Below are positions 37,913 to 39,887 of a stretch of DNA of 39,887 nucleotides, in pieces (within the stretch, counting starts at the first letter, position 1; every line of letters starts with the position of its first letter). Source of the stretch: Candidatus Didemnitutus sp. (GTDB lineage Bacteria; Verrucomicrobiota; Verrucomicrobiia; Opitutales; Opitutaceae); the NCBI GenBank assembly GCA_023701285.1, contig JAMPXH010000027.1, positions 1-39,887 on the forward strand, read 5' to 3'. The notes beneath the pieces were generated by a model. It saw nothing but the letters and a program-made list of their open reading frames with translations, had not been told where the DNA came from and did not search any database. A program made the position numbers and the translations under genes.

Positions 37913-38335
37913 ATGGAGCATCCAATCGGCAAAACGTTGGGCACGTTTCATCGTGTGAAAGCTTCGCTAGCTTCGCCCGAGGATCGTTCGTTGATTCACA
38001 GACAAATCGCGCTTCTCGAAGAGATACGCGACTCGCTTGGAGTCTACGGCTCCATGCAGCACAAGATGACGTCGTTCGAAAAGCTGATGTCCGATCCTTG
38101 GATGGAAGATCAGAAGGCGTTTGAGCGTCTCTATGCTGCCTGGACGGAGCTGAAGGAGTCATATGCTCGCGAAATCGGGGCGATGACGGTGAATGAGAGG
38201 CTTTGCCATTTGGGCCTCATGGAGGAGTTTGATCGTTCCGCCGGCAGCCCCGAAGCGCTCCGATCAGTTCTAAGATCGGCATTCCTGACCCAAGAAGACA
38301 TTGAAGCGATTGTGCGATCACCTAAGCGTGAATAA
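37913..38335 (+). CDS. integron cassette 5: soluble helical protein, unknown function
   Basis: 140 residues, not recognised. Mostly amphipathic helix, acidic, with no signal or TM: helices around RSLIHRQIALLEEIRDSLG, DQKAFERLYAAWTELKESY and the C-terminal LTQEDIEAIVRS. It is the only readable cassette product in this array predicted to be cytosolic. I chose the ATG at 37913; the TTG at 37901 is part of the crossover core. Its stop is followed by the R'' half of its attC, into which an IS has inserted. Confidence 0.78.
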   Translation: MEHPIGKTLGTFHRVKASLASPEDRSLIHRQIALLEEIRDSLGVYGSMQHKMTSFEKLMSDPWMEDQKAFERLYAAWTELKESYAREIGAMTVNERLCHLGLMEEFDRSAGSPEALRSVLRSAFLTQEDIEAIVRSPKRE

Positions 38336-38356
38336 AGAGGCCCAACCAGTAGGAAT

Positions 38357-38367
38357 GAGAAGGCGTG
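38357..38367 (+). repeat. IS left subterminal inverted repeat
   Basis: GAGAAGGCGTG, an 11-bp perfect match to the reverse complement of 39726-39736. Its last bases overlap a GTG that could be misread as the transposase start. Confidence 0.9.
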
Positions 38368-38415
38368 AGAGGTCTGCGTCGCGCGCGAGCGCGGTGTCGG
38401 GCAAACTCTCCGCCT

Positions 38416-39471
38416 ATGAACACCACCACTGACCAGCTCACGATCGGAATAGACCTCGGGGCCCGCCGCCATCACGTGTGCGTCCTCAGTGCCTCGGGCG
38501 AGATCCTCGCCGAGGAAGTTTTGCCCAACACCCGCGGTTGTCTCGAGCAGTTCTCCGCGCGCCACCCGGGAGCGAAGTTCATCATGGAGACGGGCACGCA
38601 CAGCCCGTGGGTCTCGCGCCTCTTCGCGCAGCTCGGCCACCCGGTGCTCGTGGCCAATGCCCGCAAGCTCCGCGCGATCTCGCAGAGCCACACCAAGAAC
38701 GACGCGGAGGACGCGCGCATGCTGGCCCGACTCGGCCGCGCCGACCCCGCGTTGCTCAGCCCGATCCAACACCGCAGCGAGCAAGGCCAGCGCGCGCTCG
38801 TGCGCCTCAAGGTCCGCGCAGCGCTGGTGCGCAGCCGGGTCAACCTGATCAACTCCGTGCGCTTCCTGTTGAAGAGCCTCGGAGTGTTCGTCTCCGCCTC
38901 GATCAAGGCCATGGCCTTCACCCGCAAAGTCCGTGCCCAACTCACGCCCGCCGACGCCGCCTTGGTCGAGCCCTTGCTCGCCGCCATCGACGCGCTCAAC
39001 GCCCGGGTCAAGCAACTCGACGCCGAACTCGAGGCCTTCGGGCTCGAGCGCTATCCCGCCACCGCTCGGCTGCGCCAAGTGCCCGGAGTCGGCCCGCTCA
39101 CGGCCCTCGCCTTCGTCCTCACCCTCGAAGATCCGCAACGCTTCCGCGACACCCGCGACGTCGGCGCCTACCTCGGACTCGTGCCCCGCCGCGACCAGTC
39201 CGGCAACACCGACAAGCAGCTGCCGATCACCAAGGCCGGCAACGTCCAGCTCCGCTGTCTGCTCGTCAACTGCGCGCATTACATCCTCGGTCCGTTCGGT
39301 CCACCCTCGCGCCTGCGCGAAGCCGGCGAGCGCATCGCCGCGCGCGGCGGCAAGTCCGCCAAGAAACGCGCCGTCATCGCCACCGCCCGCAAGCTCGCCG
39401 TCACGCTGCTGGCGCTGTGGAAGAGCGGAGCCGACTACGAGGCGCGGCCGTCGCTCCCGCGCGCGGCATGA
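38416..39471 (+). CDS. tnp: IS110-family transposase (DEDD type)
   Basis: 351 residues. The N-terminal RuvC-like domain carries D13 (IGIDLGARRHH), E57 (FIMETGTHSPW) and D95/D98 (KNDAEDARML). The C-terminal Transposase_20 domain has LRQVPGVGPLTALAF, AYLGLVPRRDQSGN with the likely nucleophile Ser261, and KAGNVQLRCLLVNCAHYIL. I chose the ATG at 38416; the in-frame GTG at 38365 lies in the inverted repeat. In this family the target is set by an IS-encoded bridge/seek RNA. The insertion within attC matches the known habit of the IS1111-attC group. The gene looks intact. Confidence 0.93.
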   Translation: MNTTTDQLTIGIDLGARRHHVCVLSASGEILAEEVLPNTRGCLEQFSARHPGAKFIMETGTHSPWVSRLFAQLGHPVLVANARKLRAISQSHTKNDAEDARMLARLGRADPALLSPIQHRSEQGQRALVRLKVRAALVRSRVNLINSVRFLLKSLGVFVSASIKAMAFTRKVRAQLTPADAALVEPLLAAIDALNARVKQLDAELEAFGLERYPATARLRQVPGVGPLTALAFVLTLEDPQRFRDTRDVGAYLGLVPRRDQSGNTDKQLPITKAGNVQLRCLLVNCAHYILGPFGPPSRLREAGERIAARGGKSAKKRAVIATARKLAVTLLALWKSGADYEARPSLPRAA

Positions 39472-39725
39472 AAAATCTTCCCACCAGGTCCCGTCCTTCG
39501 GGCGACTGCGCTCTAGCGCCAGCATGACCAATCAATGCGATAACCAGTAAGCAGCGCCCGTCCTCCCTTCACCGGACTCCACGGACTCCTCCCTGCACCA
39601 GCGCGGCACCATTGACGCCGCCACCCCGAGTGCGTATGGAAGCCTGACCATCCGGAAGCACCGAGGGCCAACGGCACCGAACCAAAGACAGTAAAATGGT
39701 GAACCATTTTCAACATAACCCTCGA
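39472..39725 (+). ncRNA. candidate seekRNA/bridge RNA region of the IS
   Basis: About 254 non-coding bases between the transposase stop and the right repeat, the position of the guide RNA in IS1111-type elements. It contains AACCAGTA (39542-39549), identical to the left insertion junction (38344-38351), and GCGGCA (39603-39608), identical to the right flank (39744-39749). The hairpin AAAATGGT/ACCATTTT (39694-39711) lies near the end. Folding was not computed. Confidence 0.35.
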
Positions 39726-39736
39726 CACGCCTTCTC
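39726..39736 (-). repeat. IS right subterminal inverted repeat
   Basis: CACGCCTTCTC, the exact reverse complement of the left repeat at 38357-38367, followed by only a few bases before attC sequence resumes. Confidence 0.9.
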
Positions 39737-39874
39737 ATGGAAGGCGGCAGAGACAACGCGCGGGAAGTGACCGTAATTCGCATGGCCCAGCTCCGCTCAA
39801 CATCTCTAGCAGTTCAGAAGCGCTCACTGCACGCTCGCCCGCGCGTGTCTCACCTTTAACGATCGGCGGAAGGA

Positions 39875-39887
39875 AGATGACACCCAA
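39875..39887 (+). CDS. integron cassette 6, truncated by the window edge
   Basis: After the crossover at 39859/39860 the sequence ATCGGCGGAAGGAAG leads to an ATG at 39875 in the same context as cassettes 1 and 4. Only four codons (MTPN or MTPK at the cut end) are visible, so nothing can be said of the product. Confidence 0.5.

Larger units (their letters stand above)
38350..39741 (+). mobile_element. IS110-family (IS1111-type) insertion sequence in attC
   Basis: About 1.39 kb: a left end with subterminal repeat, one DEDD transposase gene, about 260 bp of non-coding DNA and a right end. Inverted repeats GAGAAGGCGTG at 38357-38367 and CACGCCTTCTC at 39726-39736 are subterminal, as in the IS1111 group. 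No target duplication is evident. Exact ends are uncertain by a few bases (right end 39739-39743). Confidence 0.88.
38340..39865 (+). other. attC: attC site of cassette 5, split by an insertion sequence
   Basis: R'' GCCCAAC (38340-38346) is the reverse complement of the cassette's start heptamer GTTGGGC. The rest resumes near 39741 with GGCGGCAGAGACAACGCGCG and ends at R' GATCGGC (39859-39865). Joining the two parts gives about 132-136 bp, the size of its neighbours. Confidence 0.88.
34497..39887 (+). mobile_element. chromosomal integron: integrase, attI and cassette array (open at the right end)
   Basis: A divergent integron integrase is followed by an attI region and, from the crossover point at 36044/36045, a head-to-tail array of cassettes whose genes all read away from the integrase. 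Cassette boundaries are 36045-36541, 36542-37038, 37039-37393, 37394 to a decayed junction, 37901-39859 (with an IS), and 39860 onward. In each cassette with both ends clear, the R'' heptamer before the end is the reverse complement of its own 5' heptamer. No resistance genes, sul1 or qacE are present, so this is a sedentary chromosomal integron rather than a clinical one. The cassette genes look clearly less GC-rich than the chromosome around them. Confidence 0.93.

Noticed and set aside
38365-38415. GTG at 38365 as transposase start
   Set aside because: It would place the coding start inside the left inverted repeat and add an Arg-rich leader absent from IS110 transposases; the ATG at 38416 starts the conserved domain.
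34497-39887. Clinical class 1-type resistance integron
   Set aside because: The integrase is much longer than IntI1, the attC sites are uniform, and no sul1, qacE or resistance cassette is seen; this is a chromosomal array.

Overview
The window is high-GC chromosomal DNA from a Gram-negative bacterium, most likely Verrucomicrobiota (Opitutaceae or a close relative). This placement is inferred from lipid A synthesis (lpxB), the long three-domain IspG, a pseudopilin module with the Cys-rich tail typical of verrucomicrobial prepilin-like proteins, a C-terminal Asp-rich 'DGLSNLLEYALG' secretion-type domain, and a palindromic repeat whose translation reads VAASASEW. No rRNA or tRNA was recognised.

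Bases 1-25,000 are mainly housekeeping. A Gfo/Idh/MocA dehydrogenase and lpxB are followed by a four-PAS hybrid histidine kinase (+). hemA and a CcsA/HemX-like membrane gene (-) lie back to back with vanZ-ligA (+). A small unknown gene, dnaA and ispG follow on the minus strand, with a candidate oriC between dnaA and ispG. The envelope/isoprenoid cluster uppS-cdsA-dxr-rseP (-) comes next. A secreted phospholipase D-like protein and a pterin dehydratase (+) follow. The last gene here is an M48 metallopeptidase fused to a pseudopilin-like domain (-).

Bases 24,800-33,950 look like a pectin-response module. A NarL-type regulator overlaps the gene of a Reg_prop/Y_Y_Y sensor kinase (-). Facing it is a 1741-residue secreted protein (+) that joins a pectin methylesterase (CE8) and a pectate lyase (PL1) with Ig-like domains. 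The divergent intergenic region holds a perfect 22-bp palindrome, a likely operator.

Bases 34,500-39,887 are a chromosomal integron. A tyrosine integron integrase with an extra N-terminal domain (-) diverges from an array of at least five cassettes plus the start of another (+). For the four cassettes with both ends clear and one split by an insertion, the 3' R'' heptamer is the exact reverse complement of the heptamer at the cassette's own 5' end, and three complete attC sites are exactly 135 bp. Four of the five readable cassette genes encode small predicted membrane proteins of unknown function. An IS110-family (IS1111-type) element sits inside the attC of the fifth cassette, a junction has decayed between cassettes 4 and 5, and a sixth cassette runs off the end. 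Several palindromic repeat families occur between genes and also appear in frame inside the integrase and the pectinase.
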